This document shows positions 9,033 to 18,720 of a stretch of DNA of 64,000 nucleotides, piece by piece. Source of the DNA: Fictibacillus fluitans (GTDB lineage Bacteria > Bacillota > Bacilli > Bacillales > Fictibacillaceae); the NCBI RefSeq assembly GCF_030418125.1, contig NZ_JAUHTR010000001.1, positions 186,001 through 250,000 on the forward strand, written 5' to 3'. The position numbers and the translations under genes are program-made. How positions within the stretch are numbered: the stretch's first letter is position 1; each line of letters starts with the position of its first letter. The notes under the pieces are model-generated. The model ran no database searches. It was given only the letters and a program-made list of their open reading frames with translations, and was not told where the DNA came from.

Positions 9033-9050
9033 AATAAAAACGATTTTATT
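9033..9050. promoter_or_regulatory. Palindromic LacI-like operator next to the binding-protein RBS
   Basis: AATAAAAACGATTTTATT has perfect 7-bp arms (AATAAAA/TTTTATT) around ACGA and stops exactly where the AGGAGG ribosome binding site begins. It resembles the operators near 6021 and 7087, so the lipoprotein gene may have separate local control or an internal promoter. Confidence 0.5.
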
Positions 9051-9062
9051 AGGAGGAAGAAC

Positions 9063-10691
9063 ATGAAGAAGTGGAGTTCAGTAAGGTTAGGCTTAGTGTT
9101 TTTGTTTATGCTGACGCTTTTGTTAACCGGTTGTACAGGAGGAGGCTCAAGCAGTACACAGGGCAAAGCAATGGGAGAGAAGGCAAGGTACAAAGTAGAT
9201 AAAGATACTCCGGCCTGGAAACTGGATAAAAAGAAAAATACGAAACTTACCTGGTATGTGAATGCTGATTGGTTCAATAAAGATTTTGGCCACGATACCA
9301 TCACAAAGCAGCTGAAAAAAGATCTTAATGTTGATATCAAATTTGTTACTGGTGATGATACGAAACTGAATACGTATTTTGCGAGCGGTGACATGCCGGA
9401 TATCGTAACCATTTTCGGAGGCAATACACCAACTGCCCAGAAAGCCAATACATGGGCGCTTCCATTGAATGAACTGGCTGAAAAATACGATCCATACTTT
9501 AATAAAGTAGCAAAAGAACAAACGTTAAACTGGTACCAGCTAAAGGATGGCAATACGTATGGATATCCAAGCTATTCAAACACTGAAGAGCACTATAAAA
9601 GCGGCCTGATTCCCGGTGCGGACGCATTCATTGTTCGTGATGACATTTATAAAGCCATCGGCAAGCCAAGCATGGAAACTCCTGAACAGTTCCTTGATGC
9701 CATGGCAAAGATCAAGCAGAAATTTCCCGATGTCACTCCTTTTGGTTTTAAAGGATTTTCAGCTGAAGGAGATCCTGGTTCTTTAGGATCAATGTTCCAA
9801 AATCACATTGGTGTTCCTATCGATAAGGACGGAAAATGGTATGACCGAAATTTGGACAAAGATTACCTTACATGGATTAAAGCCTTTAATAAAGCGTATA
9901 AAAAAGGGTACATCTCTAATGATAACTTCTCAGATAACAATACGAAGTTCGAAGAAAAAGTAGCACGCGGACAGTACGCAACCGTCATGGCGAGCGGGAT
10001 TCCGCAGCTGTCAGGTTCGCTCCAAAAAAACATTGCCACACATCCGGCACAAAAATACATTGCGGTGAATGGACCGAAAAGCACTGTTGGTCATGAACCA
10101 ACACTAAATCAAACCGGAATTTCCGGATGGTCTGTCACCTACATTACGAAAAAGGTAAAAGACCCACAAAAGGCCATTCAACTGTTCACCTATCTGTTAA
10201 GTGATGAAGGACAATTTCTCACCAATTTCGGTGTGAAAGGCGAAACGTATGAGCTGAATGCGGATGGCAAGGCTGAGCTAAAGCCAGAAGTCGTCAAGCT
10301 AAGAAACGAAAATCCTGAAGAATATAAGAAGAAATACCGTTTGGGGGAGTTCTGGTTCTTCGGCCATGACACATTTGCCATCGAACATGGAAAAAATGAT
10401 CCAAATGAAGCGATCGGTCAAATCCAGGAATGGGCCAAAGGAAAATTAAAGCCGCAATTCATTCTTGAAAATACCGATCCTGATTCAGGAACGGCGGAAG
10501 CAAGAAGCTTAACAAACATTAACTCATACTGGGCCAAAACGCTTGCCAGTTTGTTGCGAGCAAAAAATGAGCAGGATTTTGATAAAACCCTATCAAAATA
10601 TGAAACGTTCCAGAAGGACAACAATTTTGACAAAATTGAAGAAGTGCGAAATAAAAAAATAAAAGAAAACAAGGAAAAGCTTCAGCAATAA
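9063..10691 (+). CDS. Extracellular solute-binding lipoprotein (LplA/YtcQ-type)
   Basis: A 542-aa lipoprotein. The signal peptide MKKWSSVRLGLVFLFMLTLL ends in the lipobox LLTGC, so Cys is lipidated and the protein is anchored outside the membrane. The body is a large family-1-type binding domain; the size (over 500 aa) is typical of LplA/YtcQ proteins that capture oligosaccharides for LplB-LplC channels. An upstream in-frame ATG at 9012 exists, but AGGAGG at 9051-9056 places the true start at 9063. With the two preceding genes it forms one importer; the GH2 enzyme downstream would process the cargo. Confidence 0.93.
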   Translation: MKKWSSVRLGLVFLFMLTLLLTGCTGGGSSSTQGKAMGEKARYKVDKDTPAWKLDKKKNTKLTWYVNADWFNKDFGHDTITKQLKKDLNVDIKFVTGDDTKLNTYFASGDMPDIVTIFGGNTPTAQKANTWALPLNELAEKYDPYFNKVAKEQTLNWYQLKDGNTYGYPSYSNTEEHYKSGLIPGADAFIVRDDIYKAIGKPSMETPEQFLDAMAKIKQKFPDVTPFGFKGFSAEGDPGSLGSMFQNHIGVPIDKDGKWYDRNLDKDYLTWIKAFNKAYKKGYISNDNFSDNNTKFEEKVARGQYATVMASGIPQLSGSLQKNIATHPAQKYIAVNGPKSTVGHEPTLNQTGISGWSVTYITKKVKDPQKAIQLFTYLLSDEGQFLTNFGVKGETYELNADGKAELKPEVVKLRNENPEEYKKKYRLGEFWFFGHDTFAIEHGKNDPNEAIGQIQEWAKGKLKPQFILENTDPDSGTAEARSLTNINSYWAKTLASLLRAKNEQDFDKTLSKYETFQKDNNFDKIEEVRNKKIKENKEKLQQ

Positions 10692-10726
10692 CAAATGATT
10701 TCATTTCAGAATAGGTGTGTGGTTCA

Positions 10727-13063
10727 ATGGTAAACGCGTTTGTAAATGAACATCGTTCCGTGGGAACATTACGTTCAACATTTGAGCTTCAGCAAATTAA
10801 GGGAACGGCAGTACCTTTTCAAAACGGGATTCCCTATCCCTCATTTGAACCGCAAAGCCGCAGTGTCTTTTCACTCGGCGGTGAGTGGAAGAAACACCGT
10901 TTTATAGCGGATCATGAAGAAACAATGATGAACAGGGATGAAGAATGGATCCGTAAAATGAATGATTTGGGAGTTACTGCATTTGAGTTTGATGACCAAT
11001 CGTGGAAAGTCCATGAGCTGCCCCTTCCCGAAAATCGCATGACCGGGAAGGCGGAAATTAATGGAGCGGAAACCTATGAAGATGGTGTATGGTACAGAAG
11101 GGAATTTCAGCTGAGTCGTCAGTGGGTTGACCAGGTTGTGAGCCTAAAGTGTTTGGGACTTTCGTATATTGGCGACTTCTGGATTAACGGAAAATATGTT
11201 GGTCACCATGAAGGTGGCTATACCCCCTTTTCGTTTGAGGTGACCCCATATCTGACAGAAGGGAAAAATGTCATTGCCGTCCGGGTGGATAATCCACCCT
11301 GGACAACCCGTATTGATACAGTTCCCGCAGTCGATAATGATTTTTTTAATTATACCGGCATCCTTCAGGACATCTATTTGGAAGCTGTTGAAAGTGTACA
11401 AGTGGCACGAGCTGATATTGTAACAAAAAGTTTGAACGGTGAGCTTGAAATCAGAACCGTTCTTGAAAACCGCTCCGATCGTACCCTCAAGGTTACAGTC
11501 AAAGGCGCAATTTATAACACTGATCCGGTTTCAAAGGAATGGCTCAGCGCCCCCGATGCCAAAAGCATCTGCAAAGATAGAGTAGGAGCAGGGGGGCTTC
11601 AAGATAAGGAAGTTGAGCTTTCCCCTCAAGAAACAAAGGTACTGGTTTATCAGGCAACCGTTTCAGAACCCGCTTTATGGAGTATTGATGAGCCACACTT
11701 ATACGTTCTTAAGCTGACGCTTGTGAATGAAGAAGTGGAATTGGACACCTTTCATTCGCAGTTCGGTATCCGTACCATTTCTACACAGGGCGCACAAATC
11801 TTGCTCAATGAGGAACCTGTTTTCCTGGGTGGCGTTGCACGGCATGAAGATTGGCCGGGATATGGAAGGGCTGCATCCTGGGAGCGGATCAAAAGCGATT
11901 TTCTTAAAATAAAAGACTTGTCTGTTAATATGGTCCGGACAGCTCATTATCCCAATCATGTATATACGTATATCATGCTGGACCGGCTTGGACTGACCGC
12001 AATGAGCGAAATTCCGCTTTGGCAGTTTGAAACCCATCATTACGAAGCTCAGGAAGATCGGGGAATCTCTTACCAAATGTGGAGGGAAATGATCTTTTCT
12101 CAATATAACCGGCCGTCGGTCATTATGTGGAGCACACAAAATGAATCAAAAGATGTGACGCTGAGGAAACGGTACAATGAAAATCTGGTCAAAGAGGTAC
12201 GCATGTTTTATCATGACGGCCGCTTAATTACCCAAAGTTCAGCAGCCGATCAGCCAGGTGCTCATGATGAATCGATGGAATGCCTTGATGTCGCAGGGTG
12301 GACGATGTATTTTGGTATTTTTCACGGAAGCACACCATATGAGGGCACAAGGGATTTTCTGGAAAATGCCCATCGGAATTGGCCGGATAAGCCGATATTG
12401 AACACGGAATATGGTATATGGAGCAATGCAGATAAAAGTTTTATCAAAAAGCAGGTGGAGATCTACCGTGATGTCCAGCATGCATTACTGGAAAAGGCGA
12501 CCGTTTCTCCAAGCGGCCAAGTCAATGAAAACGGCTATGTGGCAGGCATGGATTATTGGACTGCATTTGACTGGTATGTGAACCATAACCAGTTTTATCA
12601 GACGATGGGAATGCTTCACATGGACAGAACAACGGAAAAGCCGCTCTATCACCATTTTGTCAGGGACCACAAACGGTTGCTGAAAAAAACAAAGGGTCTT
12701 GGAAGACAAACAAATTCACTGGCAGATAACCCATTGAAGTTTTCCGTAAAAGACAAGAAGGAATCAATAGATTTGATACTGCAGCAGCCCGTGGATTTAT
12801 CGCCTTGGAACTACTTGTGCATAGAGGTGAGAGATGCTGAATGTGCGGATGGATTTAAGGTTCAGTTGACAGACGATAAGGGTCGAATGTCAGACTATCA
12901 AACGTATGGAATCCATGTGAAGGAAAATTTCAGGGTGTACGTTCCCCTCTGGGAACTAGACCGGGAGATTCTTTCCAGCGTCGCTTCCGTCCGGGTTTTG
13001 AAAGACGGTCCGCGCACACTAGAAGTTTTGGCACTAAAAGCAGTGACCAGCGGGACTCATTAA
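10727..13063 (+). CDS. Glycoside hydrolase family 2 enzyme (beta-galactosidase/glucuronidase type)
   Basis: A 778-aa protein with the GH2 order: N-terminal jelly-roll sugar-binding domain (WYRREFQ, FWINGKYVGHHEGGYTPF near 110-165), immunoglobulin-like domain, then a TIM barrel (about 345-620). The acid/base is Glu473 in STQNESKD and the nucleophile Glu561 in LNTEYGIW; both are present. About 120 residues follow the barrel and may be an accessory beta domain. No signal peptide, so it acts on imported oligosaccharide. ATG at 10727 follows AGGTG; an in-frame GTG at 10715 overlaps that RBS. Exact sugar specificity cannot be read from the motifs. Confidence 0.9.
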   Translation: MVNAFVNEHRSVGTLRSTFELQQIKGTAVPFQNGIPYPSFEPQSRSVFSLGGEWKKHRFIADHEETMMNRDEEWIRKMNDLGVTAFEFDDQSWKVHELPLPENRMTGKAEINGAETYEDGVWYRREFQLSRQWVDQVVSLKCLGLSYIGDFWINGKYVGHHEGGYTPFSFEVTPYLTEGKNVIAVRVDNPPWTTRIDTVPAVDNDFFNYTGILQDIYLEAVESVQVARADIVTKSLNGELEIRTVLENRSDRTLKVTVKGAIYNTDPVSKEWLSAPDAKSICKDRVGAGGLQDKEVELSPQETKVLVYQATVSEPALWSIDEPHLYVLKLTLVNEEVELDTFHSQFGIRTISTQGAQILLNEEPVFLGGVARHEDWPGYGRAASWERIKSDFLKIKDLSVNMVRTAHYPNHVYTYIMLDRLGLTAMSEIPLWQFETHHYEAQEDRGISYQMWREMIFSQYNRPSVIMWSTQNESKDVTLRKRYNENLVKEVRMFYHDGRLITQSSAADQPGAHDESMECLDVAGWTMYFGIFHGSTPYEGTRDFLENAHRNWPDKPILNTEYGIWSNADKSFIKKQVEIYRDVQHALLEKATVSPSGQVNENGYVAGMDYWTAFDWYVNHNQFYQTMGMLHMDRTTEKPLYHHFVRDHKRLLKKTKGLGRQTNSLADNPLKFSVKDKKESIDLILQQPVDLSPWNYLCIEVRDAECADGFKVQLTDDKGRMSDYQTYGIHVKENFRVYVPLWELDREILSSVASVRVLKDGPRTLEVLALKAVTSGTH

Positions 13064-13064
13064 G

Positions 13065-13095
13065 AAAGACAGAGACAATTCGTCTCTGTCTTTTT
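13065..13095. terminator. Bidirectional hairpin terminator
   Basis: A 12-bp perfect stem, AAAGACAGAGAC with GTCTCTGTCTTT, loop AATTC, followed by Ts. It separates the convergent GH2 gene (+) and MalG-type permease gene (-). Confidence 0.88.
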
Positions 13096-13096
13096 G

Positions 13097-13927
13097 TTAT
13101 CCTTTTACTGAACCGGATGCCAAACCATGGATAAAGTGTTTCTGCAGCAGGAGGAAGAGGATAACCATGGGAGCGACGGCCATGATGGCCGCTGCAGCCA
13201 CGAGATTCAGGTTGTTGGTGTTTTGTCCAAAGAAACTGGATAGTGCGACTGTAATGGTTTTTACTTCTTCTGCCTGAAGGAAGAAAATTGCAAACTGATA
13301 ATCGTTCCAAATGTATACACAAGAAATGATGAGAATGGAAGCAGTGACCGGTTTCAGCAGGGGAAACACGACTCTGAAAAAGATCGAAAGTGTACTCGCT
13401 CCGTCCATTTTCGCTGCTTCTTCCAATTCCCTCGGTATGGTGGACCGGATAAATCCCGCATATAAGAAGATAGACAATGGCAGATACGCGGCAACGTTAT
13501 TCAGCACAGCAATTGTGCGTGTGTTCATCATACCTATGTCAACGACCAATTGGTAAAGCGGGACCAATGCAGTTAATGGAGGGATGACCATAACTGCGAT
13601 AAAAAAGACATACACCAGTTTGTTTGCCTTTGTGGTCCGCCGTGCAAGCGGATAGGCTGCGAGCGAGCCGAAAATGATGAGAAGAACCGCCGAAAAGAAC
13701 GTAATGATAACGGTGTTCCATAGTGACTGCCCCAAATTAGCAGTGACCCAGGCTTCACTGAAGTTTTCAAAAGAGAACTGTTTGGGGAATGCCCATTTCG
13801 AACTAAAATCACCTTTTGCCTTGAAGGCGGTGGTAAGCAGGATATAAAAAGGGACCAGGTGATAAAGGGTGATAATTAAGGCAACGGCTGTCAAAAACAG
13901 CTTAGTTTTCCGGTATGGCTTGGCCAT
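13097..13927 (-). CDS. Carbohydrate ABC importer permease (MalG-type)
   Basis: A 276-aa permease with six spans; the EAA loop is ELEEAAKMDGASTLSIFF (about 167-184) and the C-terminus ends KHFIHGLASGSVKG, the MalG-class signature. It is the last gene of a minus-strand operon lacI, binding protein, MalF-type, MalG-type. Its ATG overlaps the stop of the MalF-type gene by one base (TGATG at 13929-13925), consistent with coupled translation of the two channel halves. Confidence 0.93.
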   Translation of the reverse strand: MAKPYRKTKLFLTAVALIITLYHLVPFYILLTTAFKAKGDFSSKWAFPKQFSFENFSEAWVTANLGQSLWNTVIITFFSAVLLIIFGSLAAYPLARRTTKANKLVYVFFIAVMVIPPLTALVPLYQLVVDIGMMNTRTIAVLNNVAAYLPLSIFLYAGFIRSTIPRELEEAAKMDGASTLSIFFRVVFPLLKPVTASILIISCVYIWNDYQFAIFFLQAEEVKTITVALSSFFGQNTNNLNLVAAAAIMAVAPMVILFLLLQKHFIHGLASGSVKG

Positions 13928-14859
13928 CAGGCTTCAACCTCCTTGCGTTTAAAGAAGAGCAGTGCAGACAGGCTGATGATGAGGATGATAACGGCCATAA
14001 GCACACCTTCCGTCGCAGCATACCCGGCATCCTGCCGGTTAAAGTACAAATCATACATAAAGGTGGACATGGACTGAGAGGCATTTCCCGGACCTCCGCC
14101 TGTCAGCGAAACAATCACATCAAATAGCTTCAACCCGCCGATTACGTTAATAACAATGTTTATCGTAATGGAGGGCATTAACAACGGAAGTGTTATATTT
14201 TTAAACTGGTTAAAAGGAGAAGCGCCGTCAAGCTGTGCCGCTTCGTAATAATCCTTGGAAATGCTCTGCAGACCCGCGAGATAGATAATCATTGCTACAC
14301 CGACAAATTGATAAGTGTTTACAAAAACGATCAGCCATGTGTTCACTTCAGGATTTGCCAATGCATTGATTTTTTCCATTCCCATTGCGGTAAGAATATC
14401 GTTTAACGCGCCTCCCTGATAGGCAAAGAAAAAGTACCAGATGTATCCCATAATCAAGGGACTGATAATAACCGGCAAATAAATGATGGTCCGTGTCAGA
14501 CCCCGCAATTTAATGCTTTGATTAAGCAATAATGCATACAATAAGCCCATAATGTTTTGAAACAGGGTACTGCCCAAGCCGTATAGCAGCGTATTTTTAA
14601 CTACAAGCCAGGTATCGGGATCCTTTAAAAGACGGCTGTACTGCTGAAAGCCAACATAATCATAGGCCTGTGAAAAGCCGTTCCAATTGGTTAACGAGAT
14701 TTTCAGCCCGTTTAAAAAGGGATAAAGAATGAAAAAAACGACAAGAGCAAGGGCAGGAAGATACATCCACCAAAGAGAGGATTGTGAAGAACGCTTTGGC
14801 CGTTTGTTAACCTCTGCAAGTGACGCTTTCTCCTTTTTCATACCAACCACGGTATTCAT
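13927..14859 (-). CDS. Carbohydrate ABC importer permease (MalF-type)
   Basis: A 310-aa permease with a roughly 30-residue cytoplasmic head, six membrane spans and the EAA loop [18 protein letters not shown] (about 214-231). [19 protein letters not shown] is the conserved GGP motif of MalF-type subunits. It forms the channel with the MalG-type product and serves the lipoprotein encoded upstream. No ATP-binding subunit is encoded in the cluster. Confidence 0.93.
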   Translation of the reverse strand: MNTVVGMKKEKASLAEVNKRPKRSSQSSLWWMYLPALALVVFFILYPFLNGLKISLTNWNGFSQAYDYVGFQQYSRLLKDPDTWLVVKNTLLYGLGSTLFQNIMGLLYALLLNQSIKLRGLTRTIIYLPVIISPLIMGYIWYFFFAYQGGALNDILTAMGMEKINALANPEVNTWLIVFVNTYQFVGVAMIIYLAGLQSISKDYYEAAQLDGASPFNQFKNITLPLLMPSITINIVINVIGGLKLFDVIVSLTGGGPGNASQSMSTFMYDLYFNRQDAGYAATEGVLMAVIILIISLSALLFFKRKEVEA

Positions 14860-14901
14860 GAAATTCAGCTCCTTTTGAATTCACGGATGAGGAAAGGGTA
14901 C

Positions 14902-16167
14902 TTACTTTTTCGGTTTGTACAATCGTTTATACTCTTCACCGATTTTCTTCGATACTTGCTCGGGGGTCATTGATTTCGATAAGAGCTCTTGACCGGATGC
15001 TCCCAGCACATCCCACATGCCGCTCGGAAGGTAGACTCGGTCAAAATAAGGTTCAACTTTAACATCTTTATATTTTTCATAGTCCTTGGCAAAGTAGTTA
15101 TCTGCTTTCGTATTCGTGAGTCCTGCAGGAAGGGAGGTTGCTTCAGCGATCTTTTTCACCATTTCGGGCTGAGAAAGGAAATCAATAAACTTTTTTGCTT
15201 CCTTTTTATGTTTGGAGTCCTTCCAAACGGCCAAGGTATGACGTTCTCCGCCAATCCAGCTCGGTTCATCTCCTTTGTAAATGACCGGCATCGGAATAAC
15301 ACCAAGCTGTACGTCAGGGTTCAGTTCCTTAACAGCTGGTCCAAGCAAGCCGCCGCCAATAATAAACCCGATTTTATTTTGTGCCATCAAATCGGTCATC
15401 TGCTGGTTTTGTGCGGTAAGGGCGTCTTTGTTTAACAAGCCTTTTTTCTGCATTTCTTGTAACTTTTCTGGCAGAAAATTAAATTTGGACCAGTCCTTGA
15501 AAGTGCCGTTCTGCAGTTCTTTTCGATAATCATGTTTGCTGTCGGTAACAAGAAGCGGGGTGGCAAACTGGTCAAAATACTGTCCAAATGAACTTTTATC
15601 GGACCCGGCAAACCAAAGCGGAGTGACTTCCCCTTTGCTCTTCTTCTTAATCGTTTCCATGGCGCTCATCCATTCATCAAACGTGGAAGGCGGAGCAATT
15701 CCATATTTCTTCAGAAGGGTCGCGTTGTATGTAATCCCGTCTTTCGCCTGATTCAATGGATAGGCATAGACCTTCCCCGATGTGTCCTTAAGAATGTTAT
15801 CCATAGCAGGATCCAGGTCTTTGACCCAACTCATGTCCTGAAGATCTTCAACATATTCGCCATAGCGATCTTTTGACCAGCCGTGGGTATCAAATAAATC
15901 CGGCATATCATTAGCCGCCATTTTGACCCTCAACATTCCTTCGTATTTATCGGCCGGAAAGTTTTCTTTAATATCGATGCTCGGGTTTTTCTTTTCGAAC
16001 TCCTTGATCGCATCAGAAAGCGCTGCTTTGTCGGATTCATTGGTAACCGTAGAGAAAAGTGTTAATTGGACGTTTCCACCCTCACCGGAACTCGACTGTT
16101 TATTACATGCACTTAAAGCGAACACAAGAGCAGAGGATAACAGCAATGTTTTACCTAACTTTTTCAA
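14902..16167 (-). CDS. Sugar ABC importer solute-binding lipoprotein
   Basis: A 421-aa protein. MKKLGKTLLLSSALVFALSAC carries the lipobox ALSAC, so it is a membrane-anchored lipoprotein of the family-1 (MalE-like) binding proteins. LFSTVTNESDKAALSDAIKE and IKENFPADKYEGML are typical first-lobe segments. It delivers sugar to the two downstream permeases (42-base gap). The 215-bp space between it and the LacI gene upstream holds an AT-rich stretch (TATAAATTATATAG on the minus strand near 16240-16255) that could carry its own promoter. Confidence 0.92.
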   Translation of the reverse strand: MKKLGKTLLLSSALVFALSACNKQSSSGEGGNVQLTLFSTVTNESDKAALSDAIKEFEKKNPSIDIKENFPADKYEGMLRVKMAANDMPDLFDTHGWSKDRYGEYVEDLQDMSWVKDLDPAMDNILKDTSGKVYAYPLNQAKDGITYNATLLKKYGIAPPSTFDEWMSAMETIKKKSKGEVTPLWFAGSDKSSFGQYFDQFATPLLVTDSKHDYRKELQNGTFKDWSKFNFLPEKLQEMQKKGLLNKDALTAQNQQMTDLMAQNKIGFIIGGGLLGPAVKELNPDVQLGVIPMPVIYKGDEPSWIGGERHTLAVWKDSKHKKEAKKFIDFLSQPEMVKKIAEATSLPAGLTNTKADNYFAKDYEKYKDVKVEPYFDRVYLPSGMWDVLGASGQELLSKSMTPEQVSKKIGEEYKRLYKPKK

Positions 16168-16382
16168 TTGGATTTCCCCCTCAGAAAATTTGGTTAATCA
16201 ACCAGACAAACAAAAGCTATGTTTGCACAAAATCAGGGGCTACTATATAATTTATAGTTGCTCCTTGGAAACGGGAGTGCGGGCGGTTCGCAAGAAATAG
16301 CGGGTGATGGCAGTCACTCCTTCCGATTTGCTAGATCGGTCATTTCTTTGCGGATTCGCCTTTTTTATTGCTTCATTTCGCC

Positions 16383-17447
16383 TTATCGAACCACCTCCTT
16401 AAAAGGATTCTTTGATAATGAAGAACCGCAGCTTTGGCGGATGACCAGCGAAGTAGGAAGCGTCACTTGTACTGGCAGTTTCCTTCCGCTCATCCGGTCC
16501 ATAAGAAGCTTAACTCCGGTTTGCCCCATTTCCCTTGTATATACTCGAATGGTGGAAAGGGGAGGATTCGAAAACCGTGCGGCTTCTATGTCATCAAATG
16601 CGACAAGCGCTACGTCCGAAGGAACAGATAATCCCGCCTCCTGAAGAGCACGCAATGCCCCAATGGCCATTGGATCACTTGCGACAAAAAAAGCATTCGG
16701 ATGTTTCTTTTTTTGAATCGCTTTTTTCATAAGCTCGTATCCTGATGACATGGTGTACTCCCCGATGTATATCGCATCATTACCTTCGAAATCGCCACGA
16801 CTGATCATGCTTTCAAATGTGGTCAGCCGCTTGTCCTCCGAAATTACTTTCTTTTGCTGCAGGTGCTCCCGTTCAACTCCTCCGATATAACCAATTTTCC
16901 GATGACCCAGTTTCATAAGATGCTCAAGCGCTTTTTTGGTTGCCTTTTCAAAATCCACGGTTACCGAATCATAGAGTTCTTCATCAGGAACATAGTTTAA
17001 ATAGACAATGTTATTAATCTTTTGAGACAGCCGTTTCAAAACGTCTTCTCCCAGGCGGCCGATTACCAGAAGGCCGTCCAGACTGGGAAACTCCAGAGGG
17101 ACAGTCAGCATATCATTTAAGCGGTAGCTTCCAACCCTGCTGATTCCCTGCCGGTATAATTCTTCTTCTATGCCCTGGCGGATGGAAATAAAGTAGGGGT
17201 CGTTCAGTTCTTCTTCTACCGTTTGACATGCAATGATTCCAATACTGGGAGCTGATTTTTTGGCTTGTGTATGGGTCTGCTTTTTCCTCCGCTCATGAAT
17301 GGTCTGGTATCCCAATTCTTTTGCCGTTTGCAGGATACGCTGCCGTGTTTCCTCTAAAACGGTGATTGAATCGTCATTATTCAGCACCCTGGAAACGGTA
17401 GCGGTGGATACTTTGGATTTTTGAGCAATTTCTTTTATAGTTGCCAT
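16383..17447 (-). CDS. LacI family transcriptional regulator
   Basis: A 354-aa repressor beginning MATIKEIAQKSKVSTATVS, a complete LacI helix-turn-helix (1-55), then a charged linker (ERRKKQTHTQAKKS) and the sensor domain (YIGGVEREH, AFFVASDPMAIGALRAL, VALVAFDDIEAARFSNP). ATG at 17447 follows GAGAGGAT; a TTG 15 bases upstream overlaps that RBS and is rejected. It heads the minus-strand ABC importer operon and most likely controls it. Half-sites TTTACT/AGTAAA repeat in its own upstream region. Confidence 0.92.
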   Translation of the reverse strand: MATIKEIAQKSKVSTATVSRVLNNDDSITVLEETRQRILQTAKELGYQTIHERRKKQTHTQAKKSAPSIGIIACQTVEEELNDPYFISIRQGIEEELYRQGISRVGSYRLNDMLTVPLEFPSLDGLLVIGRLGEDVLKRLSQKINNIVYLNYVPDEELYDSVTVDFEKATKKALEHLMKLGHRKIGYIGGVEREHLQQKKVISEDKRLTTFESMISRGDFEGNDAIYIGEYTMSSGYELMKKAIQKKKHPNAFFVASDPMAIGALRALQEAGLSVPSDVALVAFDDIEAARFSNPPLSTIRVYTREMGQTGVKLLMDRMSGRKLPVQVTLPTSLVIRQSCGSSLSKNPFKEVVR

Positions 17448-17475
17448 AGAGTATCCTCTCAAAACGAAATGAAAT

Positions 17476-17582
17476 TTTACTAAAAGTTTACTGGTGTTTG
17501 AATTCTATCATCTATTGAAAGTGCTTACAATAGTAAATTTAGATTATTCTGATACTTACAACGGAATTACTTATATAGTAAA
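17476..17582. promoter_or_regulatory. Cluster of TTTACT/AGTAAA half-sites upstream of lacI
   Basis: Four copies of one hexamer lie within 107 bp upstream of the LacI gene at 17447: TTTACT at 17476-17481 and 17487-17492, and its inverse AGTAAA at 17532-17537 and 17577-17582. They are candidate binding sites, but the region is AT-rich and the central CG usual for LacI operators is missing. Confidence 0.35.
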
Positions 17583-17640
17583 TTCGAATGATGTATAGGT
17601 TAAAAATTAACTGATAGTTAGAATAACGTAACCATGCATG

Positions 17641-17666
17641 GAAAAAGCAGCTTATGAAAAGCTGCT
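17641..17666 (-). terminator. Rho-independent terminator of the second minus-strand lacI
   Basis: On the minus strand, AGCAGCTT and AAGCTGCT form an 8-bp stem with a 5-base loop followed by TTTTTC. It lies 16 bases after the stop of the LacI gene that ends at 17682. Confidence 0.8.
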
Positions 17667-17681
17667 CCCCGGTAAAATAAT

Positions 17682-18662
17682 TTATACAATTGATGTCGAT
17701 TTTCTGATATGGATTTCAGGATCCAGTCGTTTTGTAGAATGTGCGGTGTCTTTCGTTTCTATCAGAGATAAAAGGGATTCGACCATCGTTTCAGCCAGCG
17801 AGTCTATCGGCACTCCTACACTCGTTAGTGCTGTTTCCAGGCTGGCCATTTGCGGGATATTATCATACGAAACAAGAGAAAGGTCTTCAGGTATGCGGAG
17901 ATGCCGTTCTTTCACTGCACGCAGTATACCTATGCTGATGTCATAACTTCCGCTGATAAGGGCGGTGGGTAAGGATTCCTGCCCAAGCACTTTTTGTGCG
18001 GCGAGATATCCGTCATACCACCCTAATCCTTTCGTATCTGTCTGGTTAACAGGAAGATGGGCATTGTTCATTGCTTCCTGGAAACCGGTCCACTTTTGAT
18101 ACTGCCGTTTATCGGCATGCGAATCCTCTCCAATATAATGGATGTTCTTATGGCCTAACGAGACAAGGTGTTCAACCGCTTTAGATATAGCGGCTTTATG
18201 GTTCACATCAACGATTGGATAGGGATGGCCGTTCCGTGCCACTCCATAGGTTATGATCGGTACAGAAGAAGAGAAGAGAGGAGGAAGCTGATTTTCAATT
18301 CCACCTTCAAATAACAGAATGCCATCCACTTGAAAACTTTCAAACATTTTAACCGCATGGTCGGCAGCGTTTACCGAAAGAATCATGAAGTAATTTTTTT
18401 CGGTAACGATATTATTGATTTTGGCCACGAGTTCTGTAAGAGCGACACGATCAAGGGAAGGCCAGACAAGACCGATGGTTCGGCTCTTTTTTGATACCAG
18501 GTTTTTTGCTGAGAGGTTGGGTGTATACCCTAATGCTTTTGCGGTTTCTACTACTTTTCGTTTGGTTTCGGGTTTAACCAGAGAGCTGTCATTCAGTGCT
18601 TTTGAAACGGTCGAATAGCTTACTCCGGAAGCTCGTGCAATATCCTTTATGGTTACACTCAT
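17682..18662 (-). CDS. LacI family repressor of the TRAP/GH31 locus
   Basis: A 326-aa LacI-type regulator: MSVTIKDIARASGVSYSTVSK is the DNA-binding helix-turn-helix, followed by hinge (AKNLVSKKSRTIGLV) and sensor domain (HYIGEDSHADKRQYQKW, ALISGSYDISIGILRAV, LSLVSYDNIPQMASLE). ATG at 18662 follows AAGGAGGA. It is divergent from the TRAP transporter genes, and the shared 242-bp intergenic region contains two copies of the palindrome TAACAACGTTGTTA, the likely operators. It should sense the substrate of that locus. Confidence 0.93.
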   Translation of the reverse strand: MSVTIKDIARASGVSYSTVSKALNDSSLVKPETKRKVVETAKALGYTPNLSAKNLVSKKSRTIGLVWPSLDRVALTELVAKINNIVTEKNYFMILSVNAADHAVKMFESFQVDGILLFEGGIENQLPPLFSSSVPIITYGVARNGHPYPIVDVNHKAAISKAVEHLVSLGHKNIHYIGEDSHADKRQYQKWTGFQEAMNNAHLPVNQTDTKGLGWYDGYLAAQKVLGQESLPTALISGSYDISIGILRAVKERHLRIPEDLSLVSYDNIPQMASLETALTSVGVPIDSLAETMVESLLSLIETKDTAHSTKRLDPEIHIRKSTSIV

Positions 18663-18720
18663 TACAGTCCTCCTTAAAATCCAATGTTGATAATTTTCAG
18701 AATACCGCTTATACTGGTCA

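Noticed and set aside
16252-16386. A 44-codon minus-strand frame after the LacI gene, opening at ATA 7 bases behind AAGGAGG
   Set aside because: The ATA overlaps the LacI stop (ATAA) in a coupling-like way, but the peptide (RRNEAIKKANPQRNDRSS and onward) has no recognisable features, and another frame in the same stretch looks equally plausible. The RBS-like sequence is part of the LacI C-terminal codons.
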